Source: Prototheca cutis (lineage: Eukaryota > Chlorophyta > Trebouxiophyceae > Chlorellales > Chlorellaceae). From it: DNA of 64,000 bases. This document shows, piece after piece, positions 24,301-35,603 of this stretch (its first letter is position 1; each line of letters opens with the position of its first letter). The position numbers and the translations under genes are program-made. Under the pieces are notes generated by a model that was not told where the DNA came from, made no database searches, and worked only from the letters and a program-made list of their open reading frames with translations. The stretch is from NCBI GenBank assembly GCA_002897115.2, contig BCIH01000011.1, positions 342,804 to 406,803 on the forward strand. Reading direction: 5' to 3'.

Positions 24301-25303
24301 CGTCGCTCGCCGCTCCCAACGCTTTGATGGCGGCAGTAGTGCCGGTGGTGGTAGTGGCAGTAGTGCTGCGGAGCACCAGAATGGCAATGGCAGCGAGGCC
24401 CAACGCCACCGCATCAACGAAGACCACCATCGGCAGCCGCAACGACCGCGGTGGTCGTTGGGCCGCGGCGCGGGTGCGAGGCGACTCTCCGAAACCCGAA
24501 CACACGCGGCGACGTCGTTGCTGGTAGCGCAGGCGGCGGAGGAAGTCTGTCGCGCCGCGGCGACGACCCTGCCTCCTGCCGCCGCGGCCGCGTTGCTGGA
24601 CGTCGTCGAAGGCATCGCCTCGAGGGCGAGGGGTGTGGATGCGGACCTGGCGCTGCGCGCCAGCCTGGCGCTGGCCCAAGCTGCAGATGGCGTGGTGATC
24701 GATCGTGCTTTACCTGACCCGCCGCTGCTGGAACTCGAGGCAGGGGCAACGGCGTCCACGCTGGGCGCCCTGAGTGCGCTGCGCGATGCCGGTTCAACCG
24801 AGCTCGCCGAACGGTGTGCACTCGAGCCGCGCCTCGCGGCGCTCTGTCTCGACGGGCTCGCCCGGTTCTTGGCCGTCGCCGAAGAAGATGACCAGGAGAG
24901 TGATGCCGACATCGGTGGCGGTAGCAGCAACCTCGATGACGACCTCGCAGCAGTGCTGCGCGACGGACCCGGTGGCGCAGCGCTCCCGACGGCGTCCATC
25001 GCCGCGCCCATGACCGTCCAGCCGCCGCAGGCTTCTTCGAGTTTGCCGGCGCCCACGACTGCGGCGACCATCGCGCACCAAAAGGCGGTCGCAGCAAGGG
25101 CAGAGGCCGCGGCACTAGCCCCGCTGGCCACGACAACGCTGCGCGCGCTGTGCGAGTTTGACGATGCCGCGTTCCGCGCCCATGCGCGCGACCTGTTTCC
25201 CCACCTGGTCAAGCTCATCGCGGTGCAGCATGCGCCGAGGGAACTGCGTGCCGCGCTTTCCGACCTGTTCCTCCGCCGCGTGGGCAACATGCTGGCAGCG
25301 TGA
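18368..25303 (+). CDS. BIG-type ARF guanine nucleotide exchange factor (Sec7 domain)
   Basis: Large ARF-GEF that activates ARF1-class GTPases at the trans-Golgi. Exons 18368-19969, 20119-22307 and 22435-25303 join in phase to 2220 codons (2219 aa). The DCB domain fills the N-terminus ('SLEKLLQNATGRRQAALR'). The HUS box is 'YVNYDCDLEGANLFER' near residue 665. Sec7 spans about 890-1080, with 'FRLPGEAQKIDRLMEKF' carrying the catalytic Glu and 'AYSVIMLNTDAHNP' both intact. Downstream are HDS regions: 'ALLVVAEHNGNALG', 'SLTKIVEIAAYNMDRIRLVW', 'LRPF' and a C-terminal HEAT-like part. Low-complexity Gly/Ala/Ser linkers follow Sec7. The ATG at 18368 is the first in frame and is immediately followed by the DCB helix. 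The long minus-strand ORFs here (18881-20128, 24085-25638) are shadows. Confidence 0.93.
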
Positions 25304-25877
25304 TGGGGGGGGGGGGGGTTTGGGGGGGGGGTTCTCCACCTGCCCAAGCCACGGTCCGCTCTTTGCCAAAGTGACCTGCAGGAAGTGGTCTTGCTTCTTG
25401 TCTGCATGGCTTGATTGCGTGCTTGCCGCACTGTTATGTTTAGCAGATCGATATGGAGGCACACGGTTGTTGCAGAGCGCTCCTGGGTCTTGAGCTGGGT
25501 GGTGGGTTGGGCTCCTTGGGGTTTCCCACGGCACACGCTCCGGTTTCCGTGAAATGCCTGCGGCGCGAAAAGTGATCCACATTGGGCGATTCTTGCAGCG
25601 TCATAAAGAAATTCACCACAAGCGCATACTGTTATCACTCATAGAGTATTTACAAGCCCAATGAATGTCCCCAGGCATGCCCCGGAGCTGTGAGCATGGC
25701 GCATGACAGGGAACTGACGGATGGGAAGACTGCTCTCCCACAACATGCTCGTGTTTTGCGGGCCTTCATCGGATGAACGCCCTCCATGCGCCCTTGGTCA
25801 CGATACGGTGATGGGCTGTGGAAGGATGCAAGTTTAGGACCCGGCAACAGCAGTGGCGGATCCCAGCTTGAGTCGAC
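25304..25877. other. Intergenic between ARF-GEF and XPG
   Basis: 574 bp holding the ARF-GEF 3' UTR and the XPG promoter. Two G runs (about 25305-25330) begin right after the ARF-GEF stop. No gene seen. Confidence 0.45.
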
Positions 25878-28800
25878 ATGGGAGTCAAGCGGCTGTGGGA
25901 CTTGCTGGAGCCCTGCGGGCGCCGCATTAGCATCGAGACCCTGGTGGGCAAACGCCTTGCTGTCGGTGAGCACATGGTCTGTGCATGTGAGCACATTCCA
26001 GGTGAATGCATGGTCCAGACGGTTCCAAGAAAGCAGCAGTTGTCCTTGGTGGACCACACACTGGTCACCTGTGCCGGATGCCGCTTGTGCAGATGCATCT
26101 GGATGGCTGTTCCAGTTCATCAAGGCGATGCGGGATGAGCGAGGGGAGCTCTTACGTAATGCTCATCTTGTCGGATTCTTCCGCAGGATTTGCAGGTGGG
26201 ATGTAGTAGGGTGTCTTGGAATGGCTTGTCGTGGCGCCAGGCGGGTCGAGTTTTGGGGCTGCATCGTCGGGATTGGATGTGATTCCAGGGCCTCCCCTGC
26301 ACTGACACTGGGCACATCTGGTCCTGGGTCTGATGCCAGAATCGCTGCAATCCCTCCCCAACGTCACTGCACAGGCTTCTCTTCCACCGCATCCGGCCTG
26401 TGTTTGTGTTTGATGGGGCCACGCCGGCACTCAAGCGCCAGACCGTCATCGCACGAAGGAGGTGCGGTGCTGGCTTGTGGCAATTTGTCTGTGTACATGC
26501 ACCTGCTGCATTGGCTGATCGACGAAGGGACTTGTCATTTTCAAGTCTGCATGGGTCAGCACTAGATGCCATTCACCGGTGCCGTACAAACCTGCAGACA
26601 GCGCGAGCAGCAGCAAGTCAGGCTGCGGCGTACGGCGGAGAAGCTGCTCCTCAACCAACTGAAGCAGGCCGCACTGAGACAGGTCAGCTCTCTTCAGGGT
26701 GCAAGTGTGGAGTCCCAGGAACCTGGAGCTGCGGAGAGTGTGGCGCCGGCCGAGCAGGGGACCTCAGATGGCACTCAGGGGCCAGAGCCTGCGACGCCCA
26801 CCCAAGAGGAGCAGGAGGCTGACGTGCAGCTGGTGGAAGCTGACGAGCAGCTGGACCTCGACGCCGAGGACCTCATTGGCGAGAATGTGCGCTTTCAAAC
26901 GAGACGGAGAGAAGGGGGCCGTTGCGTGCCTGCATGTGTGTACGATACAACATGTACTGGATAGTGCCACTGCCTGTGCATGCTGCCGGCAGCGATACCG
27001 CTCACAAAGTGCATGGTGAAAGCAACGAGGGTACCATTTTAAAATGGGCCCCTTCTCTGCGGCATCACCGCCATTATCGACAGGCGGGCGAGATTGATGC
27101 GGAGGTGCTGTCCCAGCTGCCGCCGAGTCTGCAGCTGGAAGTCATGCTGAAGCTGCGTGAGGCGCAGGTGGTTGCCAATCGGGAGCGGTTCGCCTCGGTG
27201 CAAGGCAAGCCCATGGCCTTTTCCGAGGTGCAGATGGCCCAGTACTTGAAGGCCACCGCATTCAGGCGCGGAAGGAGTACTGTTGCTGAGGAGCTGCACG
27301 TGTGTGTGTGTGTGCTGGGTGCAGTTGAGCGAGGCTCTCCATTCCCCGTCGTCCTCCTCCATGCAGGCGGCAGGTGAACGATATCAAGGCAGCCCTCAGC
27401 GCCCGGGCCAGCGCGCAGGGTGTGGCGCGGCGCATCGCTGGCGAAGCCGACCGGGAGTACGTCTTGCAACGGGAGATGGCCGGCGGCGACAATGCCAGCC
27501 AGGCATCGGCAGGAGAAGAAGAGAATGCTGCACACAAGAAGCGCCCACCAGAAGGAGGACCGCATCGGCATCAGGAAGACCAAGTTTATCTCTCGGGCGA
27601 GAAGGATGGACAGTCACCATCACCCGTGCCTGCTCCAGTCAAGCCAGAACCGCTGGTGCTGACATTCACAGCGACCGACCTCGGGCTCGATGCGACCACC
27701 ACCGGGGATGAAGAGGGAGGGCTGGACTGGGAAGATGTGGAGCACGAGCCGACCGGCCACGAACCCGGGTTGCCGGGGCTTGGATCAGCTGGAGCTGCCG
27801 CCGCACTTGGTCTGCGGGAGCAGCGGGGTCTGCACTGGCGTGAGCGGGCAGCGCGTCGCCAGAAATTCTGGAGCATGGCCCAGGGCTTCCGGAAGGGCAG
27901 GACCCTGGCCGACTGGGGACGGGTTGACGCCGGCGGCTCCAGCGGCTCTGAGGCCGACGGGCCAGAGGCCGCGGATTCGGGGGAAGATGAGCAGCTCCAG
28001 GCCGCCATCGCCGCCAGCCTGCGGGATGCGGTACCAAGCAGCACCGCTGTGGATGCAGATGCCGCAGGGCCCAGCGATTCTTTCGCTCGCGCCAGTGAGC
28101 GCCGCGTGCGGAAAGACGAGCCCACCACGACCATTGCATTTCAAGAGGATGCAAATCTTCTAGGAAATGAGGCGTCCGTTCCAGAGGGAGACGGAGTGTT
28201 GACCGTTAGGGTGCCTGGCTCAACCGTGCCGGTGGTTGGCCCTGTGTCGGCGGCCGAGGCGCATGAAGAAGAAGCCTGGGAGGAAGATATCGTCCACCCG
28301 GATGACGGGCCCACTGAGAATGCGGCCCATCCCACGGCAACGGCCGTACAGCAGACGAATGCGGCTTCGGCGGCGGCACTAGATGAATACCTGCGACGAA
28401 CAGGTGCCGGCGGTGGCGAGAGCGTGCATGAGCGCATCGCGCTTCAGCTGGGCGGTGATGACGCGGCCCGTGTCGCGCTTTCTTCCCTTGCCGAGCCACG
28501 TCCGAAGAGGGCCCCAGGCCACCTGGCTGGAGGGAGTGCGGATGCCGTGGAGAACGCCGCTCATGCGCATGGCGCTGGGGCGTCAAACCAGAGACAGCTT
28601 TCTAGCGGTCCTGCAGGCGGCGGCGAAGCAGGCCTACTGGAAGGCAGCACATTGAACGAACGCGAGCGAGCGGCTGCTGACCAGTCCAGCGAGCAGATTG
28701 CAGGGCTGCTGGAGACCTTGCCTTGCCCGGTTATTCAGCCAAGCCCCGGCAAGGTTACGATGGCTGACCGAACGGAGCAGATGCCCAGCGCTGCTCCTGA

Positions 28801-30989
28801 CAAGGCATGGGCTGAGACGGTTGATCTGGTACCTGCGGCGGCAGTGGTGCTTCCTCGGAGCCCGGGTGACGTGAGCGGCGAACCGAACGCCACTGTGGAT
28901 GGACTTGGCGTCGGGCAACCTGGCGCAACCTCCGCACGTGAAGCCCCAGTCATCGAGGATGTCACGCACGATGTTGCGGCGGACGATGATGCGCTGGGTC
29001 CGGCTGCGTCGCAGCTCCACACCGGGAACACAGTCGCGGAGAGCACTCGGAATGGTGACGAGGAAGAAGACAGCGGCGAGGAAGCTTCCATCGACTATGG
29101 TTTTGGCCCTGGGCTGTTGCCCGAGGACGCCGAGGCCGGCGTGCGGCTGCTGCAGTCGGAGGCGCGGCGGCTGCAGGGTGCACAGCGTGCACAGCGTGGC
29201 CAGTCAGACTCACCGACAGACGAGATGTACACGGAGATCCAGGAGTTGCTGCAGATGTTTGGCGTGCCGTACATCGTGGCTCCCGGGGAGGCCGAGGCGC
29301 AGTGTGCGTGGCTGGATGCGCACGGGCTCGTGGACGGCGTCGTCACCGACGACAATGATGCCTTTGTTTTCGGTGCACGCACGGTGTACCGCCACATCTT
29401 CTCCGTCCGGCACACCGTGGAGGAGTACCGTGCGCAGGATGTCGCCGCCGAGCTGGGCATCGCACAGCCCGAGTTCATCTCGCTGGCACTGCTATTGGGA
29501 TCGGACTACACGCCCGGGGTCAAGGGCATCGGCATCGTCAATGCCGCCGAAGTGGTCCGCGCCTTCAAGGGCGCGGAAGGCCTCCGGGTTTTCAAGGCCT
29601 GGGTGGAGCAACCCCTGCCGGAGCTTGCCGACCTCACCACCAAAGCCGCAGGTCAGTTGGGCATGCTGTGATCGTGGTGATCCTCCTTGGCAAGCTTGGC
29701 AAGGGTTGGCCGGTAGCCACGTTGCTGATTGGGTCTTAGGTCAGCGCCTGTGCTTGTATCAAGCAACGAAGATTTCCCGATGGAGATAGGCCCCCCACGG
29801 CCCACCCAACGCCACCCCGGCCTTATCTGTCACCAGGCTCTTCCCAGCCTTCAGAGGAGGTGCACGCGGGGCACGACCTTTCCGCTGATGCCGACGACGG
29901 CTCGGCGGCATTGCGCCGTGCTTTCCAGTTCCGCCACAGGGGTGTTCGGCGGAACTGGGAGCTTCCCGCTGACTTCCCTTCGGCAGAGGTCGTGCAGGCG
30001 TACACCAAGCCGCGCGTGGACTCTAGCAGGGAAAGGTGAGGGCGGATGTGTGGGGTGCTGATGCTGGTTGTCGCCGACGGCATGTCTCCTGGGTCATGAG
30101 GGCTGCCGACACTGCAATGAGTGTGGCAGTGGGGTTGGTTGTTTGCATGAGCGGAGCGTGTGACGTCGGTATTTGACCCCGGCGGTGATATCCATGGACG
30201 GCATTGTGACTCACCCAGCTCTCCTTTCTGCCACAACCCCGCCAACCGCGCTGCAGGTTTCAGAATGGCCGGCCGGACGTGCAGATGCTACGGGAGTTTT
30301 GCCTGCAGCGGCTTGGGTGGACGGTTGCACAGGCGGACGAACTGATCCAGCCTNTGATCAAGTCTTGGGATGCCAAAGAGGTGCGGCTGCCTGAGCACGG
30401 CAGAGCTCGGTTACGCACGGGGAGGGGGAGCGATGGTCGTGGTTGGATGTCAGGGCACGTACAAGGATGGTTGTTTATGACAACCCCATCATGGTGATCT
30501 CAGCTACAATCAACTGGAAATAAAGATTCCCAGCACGCGAAGCACCTGCCCTCCACTCCCTGTGCCCGCGACCCAATGCAGAGGCAGCTGACGCTGGAAC
30601 CCTTTCTGGCATTCCGCAAGCGCTTTGCAAAGATCCAGTCCAAGCGCCTGAAGCAGGCTGTGCGTGGGATCGCCGGCAAGGCCAATCCCGGCATCGAGCT
30701 CCACGGTGGTGGGGACAGCTCTGTGACTGTGGATACATGGAACACCGAACCGGCAGGCAGTGGCGAGACTGAGCAGCAGATGGTCAGTCGTGCTGGTGTC
30801 GCGGAGAGGCCGGCACCCAGTGCCAAGAAGGACACTGCAGCTGGCAGAGGAAAGCGGCGACGCACTGCTGGCGGCGCTGGTGCAGGAGATGAAGAAGGGT
30901 CAACGACCCGGAAACCCGGCAAGCCTGCCGACCCTGAGCCAGTCACCGGGCTGCGCCGGTCGCAGCGCAGGAAGCCCACAGCGCGATGA
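25878..30989 (+). CDS. ERCC5: XPG/RAD2 structure-specific endonuclease
   Basis: Nucleotide-excision-repair nuclease that cuts 3' of the lesion. Exons 25878-25965, 26093-26195, 26375-26461 and 26598 onward give the N (XPG-N) nuclease: '[17 protein letters not shown]', then '[20 protein letters not shown]' with the metal-binding Asp. After '[15 protein letters not shown]' comes a long acidic spacer, as in XPG and not FEN1. The I domain (about 29220-29650) has '[13 protein letters not shown]', '[12 protein letters not shown]' and the helix-hairpin-helix '[13 protein letters not shown]', with all catalytic acids present. Later exons (about 29853-30035, 30256-30379) carry '[18 protein letters not shown]' and '[11 protein letters not shown]'. 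The last (to 30989) begins '[11 protein letters not shown]', a PCNA-binding-like box, and ends in basic stretches. The junction near 27266/27368 lacks a GT donor in the right phase. Confidence 0.9.
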
Positions 30990-31103
30990 GTGAGCGGCGA
31001 GCATAATGCGATGCTGACATTCAGCGTACTGTTGTTGACAGGCATTAGGGGCAGCAAGGGCAGCAAGAGCATGACGAAGAAAAGGGGAAAAATCATGAAG
31101 AGC

Positions 31104-31108
31104 AAAAA
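31104..31108 (-). terminator. RNA polymerase III terminator of tRNA-Leu
   Basis: Five T on the minus strand begin one base beyond the tRNA 3' end, the expected Pol III stop signal. Confidence 0.7.
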
Positions 31109-31109
31109 C

Positions 31110-31236
31110 TGTCAGCGGTGGGGTTCGAACCCACGCGGCCGAAGCCATCGGAAAACCCAGGCACATGCTTGGAAGCTGGAGGCGCGAAGCCTCTGTCGCT
31201 TGAGACCGACCCCTTAGACCACTCGGGCACACTGAC
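31110..31236 (-). tRNA. tRNA-Leu(CAA) with a 45-nt intron
   Basis: The 5' half (31236-31199) has the acceptor strand GTCAGTG, a leucine-type D arm (GAGTGGTCTAAGG) and the loop CTCAAG with anticodon CAA at 31202-31200. The intron 31198-31154 sits one base 3' of the anticodon, the standard nuclear tRNA intron position, and contains a GAGGC/GCCTC hairpin. The 3' half (31153-31110) has a long variable arm with a GGC-TTCG-GCC hairpin, the T arm GTGGG TTCGAAC CCCAC, acceptor CGCTGAC and discriminator A. The acceptor pairs throughout, with one G-T. One pair of the anticodon stem (31-39) appears as T-T, an oddity or a sequence error. Confidence 0.9.
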
Positions 31237-31440
31237 GCGAATTCGGGAATTTTCTCTGAAGAAGAATGAGTATCTGAACTCTTCGAGCTCAATCGGCAGG
31301 GTGAAAAAGTGCGCGACAAGGCCAACATCTGTTCCATCCATTATGTGGTCACAAGATCCTGCAGGGTGAGAATATAATTTATTTTGACGGAGACAAAGAG
31401 ACGCAAATGATGGTGATCACTCCATGACATCCGCCTTGCC

Positions 31441-32027
31441 ATGACGACCGAGCTCAAGGACCGCATCTCGCAAGACTTTGCCACGATCACCGACAGCCTG
31501 ACCAGCATTGTCAAGGGGGCTCGAGTCGATCTATACAGCCAAGGAGATGTTGGGAGGAGTGAGGTGCGTGTGCGGTTGGACCGAGTTGCATGGCGCCTGG
31601 CAGGAAGCACTGGTGCTGGGCCTGGACACATCCAGGACGCGACATGGCCCCACATGAGCTCGTCAAATCCCTGTTCCCAGGGTGGCGCCATCAACATCAT
31701 GCCAGAGGTGTACGCCGAGAGAATACTTGGCGCGGCAGAGAGCCTGCTTGCAGCGACGAGAACACTGAAGAGAAATGCGCTGCTGAACGACACTGGAGCC
31801 ATCCGTGCCAAGGTAGGTCAGGGCAGCCGTACCCGTGGCCCTGCTTTTCCTGAGAGAAGAGCTCATGGAGCAATGATCTAAGAGATGGCAAGTTCATACA
31901 TAGACATGATGTGGACACCACTGTTGAGACCTGCGCTGGACACACGCTGGTGCAGGTGACGACGGCAACAGCCGACATGCATGCCGAGGCTGCCCGCATC
32001 CAAGGAGTGCGTACTGAGGAGCTTTGA
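31441..32027 (+). CDS. MED22: Mediator subunit 22 (Surf5/Srb6 family)
   Basis: Head-module subunit of the Mediator coactivator for RNA polymerase II. Exons 31441-31563, 31708-31812 and 31956-32027 join in phase 0 (41+35+24 codons) to 99 aa, within the small range of the family. Exon 1 reads 'TELKDRISQDFATITDSLTSIVKGARV', the conserved first helix. Exon 2 has 'AERILGAAESLLAATRTLKR', the second helix, and a downstream 'LLNDTGAI' stretch. The last exon is a short helix ending EEL. The protein is slightly short at its C-terminus. It lies just beyond the oppositely oriented tRNA-Leu gene. Confidence 0.75.
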
Positions 32028-32344
32028 GCCTTGCAAAATGACACATTGACAGATTTTACCCAAATCAAACTCAGCGATGTATACAGCCCTTTAGGACTAT
32101 CTTTGCATGGCAGCGCAGCCCAGTCAAAGAAATGAATCCGGTCAGCAGGGGGTTGCACGCAAGGAGAGTCGGAACCCGTCGTCGTGGTGTAGCAATCGGG
32201 CCACCTTGTCGTGTCCGTGCAAAGGCCCGCCATTTACATCACACCATGTAAATTCCTCGTGTTTTCTTAATTGAGGCGACCAACTCAACTGGAGCGAATG
32301 TAGCGCGGTAAAGCTAGGTGTTGGACTGGTTCCACGGGCCCGAC

Positions 32345-33582
32345 ATGCCCCTCGAAGAGCGATGGAACACGCACTTTTCTACTACCGTTGAGCAGGAGCT
32401 GTTCGGGTACGTCATGGTATGGCATTACATATTGGTGTCATGAGTTTTTGAGGAAGTGCGCGGGGAGATGGGATGTCCCTGACGCCTGGCGGCACCAACA
32501 GCGTAGTGGGGCCAGCCGCCACGCAACTCCTTGCTTTGGGCACGCACAGGCTTCGACTCACCCTGCGGCAGGACCCCAGCTCCGAAAATCTTGGGACAAC
32601 GGTGTGGGATGCCTCGATTGTGCTTGCAAAATACCTCGAAAAGGCGCGCCGTGTTGTGCTTGATTTCATAGAAGCTGTGCATCAGTTTGACGGGGGTATC
32701 CCAGGCAAGCAGCGAGGATGTTCATCCACTCGTTTTAGCATAGAGTCCACATCATCTGCTTCCCCCCAGGTGCACTGACATCACACGCACATGCACACAC
32801 GCGCACACACGAAACATATACCCACCATCCATGCAGCATGCACGCAAGGGAGAATGGAGCGTGTCTAAGCTTGTTGGCAAGCGCTGCATCGAGCTGGGCG
32901 CCGGGATGGGCCTGGCCGGGGCAGCCGCCGCGCTCATGGGCGCCTGCGTGACCTTCACCGATCTGCCCAGTGTTGTGCCGTTGCTGCGGCACAACGTCAA
33001 CACCAACCTGTCTCCCGCCGCACTTCAGCGTGAGCGAGGTTGTGGCATATCCTGTGTGGGGGGGGACCTGCTGCTCCCCCCCAGGTGCATTGCTGCAGGG
33101 CCGCACTGTGCCAGGCAGACAGGCACATGACAGGGGCAACCGACCAATGGACCATCGCCCCCGAACCCTCACCAACCAGCAGTTGACCAACCTCCCACCG
33201 GAACGCAGTGGCGGGCGTGGAGTTCGGGCAGGCTCGGGCGGCGGGATCGACTGCGGTGTGCGAGTTGGACTGGGCGGACGCGGAGGCTCGGGCCACGCTG
33301 TCTCCGCCCTTTGACTTTCTGCTTGCGGCTGACTGCGTGTACTCCGAGGCGGCGGTGCCTGCGTTCCTGGACTGCCTTGCCGCGCTTTCTTCCCCGCGGT
33401 CCCGAATCCTGGTGGCCAATGAGTTCCGCTGCGCGCGCGTGCACGAGGCATTCGTGGAGGGGTGCAAGGACACGTTTGTGCTGCGGCGCGTGCCCGCCGC
33501 GCGGCTGCATCCAGACTACCACCACCCCGCCATCCACATCTACGCGCTGACCAGGCGCGCAGCCGCCGCTGGGACGGCTTGA
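32345..33582 (+). CDS. METTL21-type protein-lysine methyltransferase
   Basis: SAM-dependent seven-beta-strand methyltransferase of the METTL21/EEF1AKMT group, which methylates lysines in chaperones or elongation factors. Exonic blocks in order: a short N-terminal exon starting near 32345 ('MPLEERWNTHF'); about 32467-32650 with 'LGTTVWDASIVLAKYLEK', the family's N-terminal signature; about 32831-33010 with motif I 'RCIELGAGMGLAGAAAALMGA' (cited only in part) and 'TDLPSVVPLLRHNV'; and about 33215-33582 with 'FLLAADCVYSE' (DxxY-like catalytic region) and a final strand. It ends at a TGA after Ala-rich residues. The substrate cannot be told from sequence. The junction between the first two exons was not resolved in phase, so the start is provisional. 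Confidence 0.75.
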
Positions 33583-34174
33583 CTCAGCGGGGTCATCAAA
33601 CCCAAAGGCGCTGCCAAACCCATGATTTTTTCCTTGTAAAGGATTGTCAGCGATCACATTCAGACACAGGGTTTGATGCTGGGGATCGTGTCAATGACCT
33701 GATGGGGGAGGACCCCTGGGAATCGTCCGGGTCAGCACAACCGGGCCGCGCCGGGCCGCGCCCTGTCCAGTGATCAAACCCCTTTTCGGCCCGACCACCT
33801 GCTGGGCTCCCAACGCCTCCTCCATCGCCGACCATGGATGGTAATTGCTGGCAAACAAGAGTTACATCGCGTCAAAAGGATGGCGGTGCGGAATGTGTCC
33901 TCCACTTCGGAAGAACTTGCTTGCCACGTCAGTCGGTCTTCGCGAGGAGGTCCCTGTGAGCGCTCGAGGCCGCCCGACTCCCCGGATGGAGCCTCCCTTG
34001 AGCGGAGCTTGAGTCAGAAGTGAAACCTCTTCATGGACCCACTTCACTCAATCGGCGCATGGATTGGCAAGTTGTGCCATCAGGGAAATATCATTCAATT
34101 CCAATACCGGTTGATTTTAGAGTACCCCGCTCCATTAGCTTTGCAAACGAGGGATTCCACGGCGGGCGTTAAGC
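33583..34174. other. Intergenic between methyltransferase and cyclin-like gene
   Basis: 592 bp of the methyltransferase 3' region and upstream sequence; three-frame reading gives only short frames with many stops. Contains a GCCGCGCCGGGCCGCGCC direct repeat near 33742. No gene supported. Confidence 0.4.
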
Positions 34175-34901
34175 ATGCCGAAACGTGGCGCCAAGCGGGC
34201 GGCGGGATGCGAGACCCTTGAACGCTGTGACTCCACAGAGTCCACCGGCACCGTAATTGACAACTATTTTGCTCGACAGGTGTGGGATCATTCCGGGATT
34301 GGAGGGCTTTCGCCTCAGCATGCCCGGATGTGGTGCTGGGTGGCGGTTCTGGGCCAGTCCTGCTGGCGCCCGTAACGCCAGACCCTTTAGGGCAGCTCCT
34401 TCCCGGCGCGCTTTTCGTTCCACTCGATGCTGTGTTGCTCAGTGCTACGGCTGTCTCGACCGCGCACGCCTGCAGGATCACCAAGTCGGGAGTTGCACAT
34501 CCGCCTTGACCATTCCGGCGTACGATGATCATCTGAAACCGGAGACAGTTTTTCCGGCCGGCTACTATGGGAGCCGCAACCACGACGCCAGGTGTGCGCT
34601 TGCGCACGGAAGATACCGATTGGTATCTCTTCAGCCTGCGGTTCGTGTGGACGATAACACGCTGGAGGCCGCCCTGGTCCTTCTCCACGCGGCGGGGGCC
34701 TGGGACAGGTGTTCCTTGGTGGCCTGCATGTGGCTGGCCATGAAGTTGCTGGCAGTCAGGACCGCCGCCCCCTGCCGGGGCCTGTTGTGCGCGGCAACCT
34801 CCATGTCTCCCACCGCCATTTCTGTTAGAGAAATGGAAATATGCAAGGTTCTGGACTGGGACCTCAGCACAATCCTGCGATCAGCAGGCATCGTCTGCTG
34901 A
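34175..34901 (+). CDS. Cyclin-box-like protein
   Basis: Tentative. The 3' exon (about 34550-34901) carries what looks like the second half of a cyclin box: 'LEAALVLLHAA', then 'LVACMWLAMKLLAVRTAAP' in the position of the conserved helix-3 'C..LA.K.' motif, then 'REMEICKVLDWDL', matching the E..IL..LDW.L helix 5 pattern. A possible first exon, 34175-34279, begins 'MPKRGAKRAAG' and ends at an in-frame GT donor. No clear MRAILVDWL motif was found between them, so exon structure is uncertain. A cell-cycle role would fit the family but is not shown. It could instead be a degenerate copy. Confidence 0.45.
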
Positions 34902-35603
34902 CGTGGTCATTGAGCCGCCGCCTCCCCTGCCCCGCCCTGGCACCTGCGTGCCACACAGGCAGTACTAAACCTCACTTGCATACACCTTCTCTTCGAAGAA
35001 TACACTCTTTCATTTTTAACTTTTTCTCGATTGTCACCCTCGCGACTTCGATCTCTACAGCATTCTTGACAAGCTCCCAGAGGGGCCGCTTCCCTTTCAA
35101 ACCTGTTGCTCAACCTGCATACCTGGACTGACCAGCACCAGGAGCTGCTGTTTCCAAACATTGCCCTGGTTCCTTCAAACCCTGACTGTTGGTTAAAGTG
35201 ACAATGTACTATGTGATGGGCAGAGCCCACCGCGGTTTTGCCGGTGCGCCACCCTTTTCCGTCCATGCTCACGTTCTTGGTGCCACTAACGGTGCTACCC
35301 ATTTTTCTGCTTGTCTTTTGTACAAAAGCCTTTTGTAGACTGTATAGTCCCCCTAGTCCTTTGTTTGTAGTGGAACTTCACCTTTTCCCTTTTGGCTCGT
35401 CCATGACTGGACCCCTTTTGTGAATTTGGCATCGCGCCACTGTATCCAATCCGACCCTGGCCGCCGGCTGCGGCTCTTCTTGGTCCGCTGACCGTGATAT
35501 TCACTGGACCCTGTTTTCTGCACTGTATCAACCCTCCTTTCCTTCCTGCCCTAAATAAACCCACTGCTGTAACACTGGGCACGCAGCCACCAACCAAGCA
35601 GGG
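34902..35603. other. Intergenic, pyrimidine-rich
   Basis: Low-GC, T/C-rich stretch (34980-35560) between convergent genes, with TTTTC/CTTTT runs. No coding frame with family similarity; probably two 3' UTRs and spacer. Confidence 0.4.

Noticed and set aside
24085..25638. 517-codon minus-strand ORF
   Set aside because: Shadow of the ARF-GEF C-terminal exon, with no motif.
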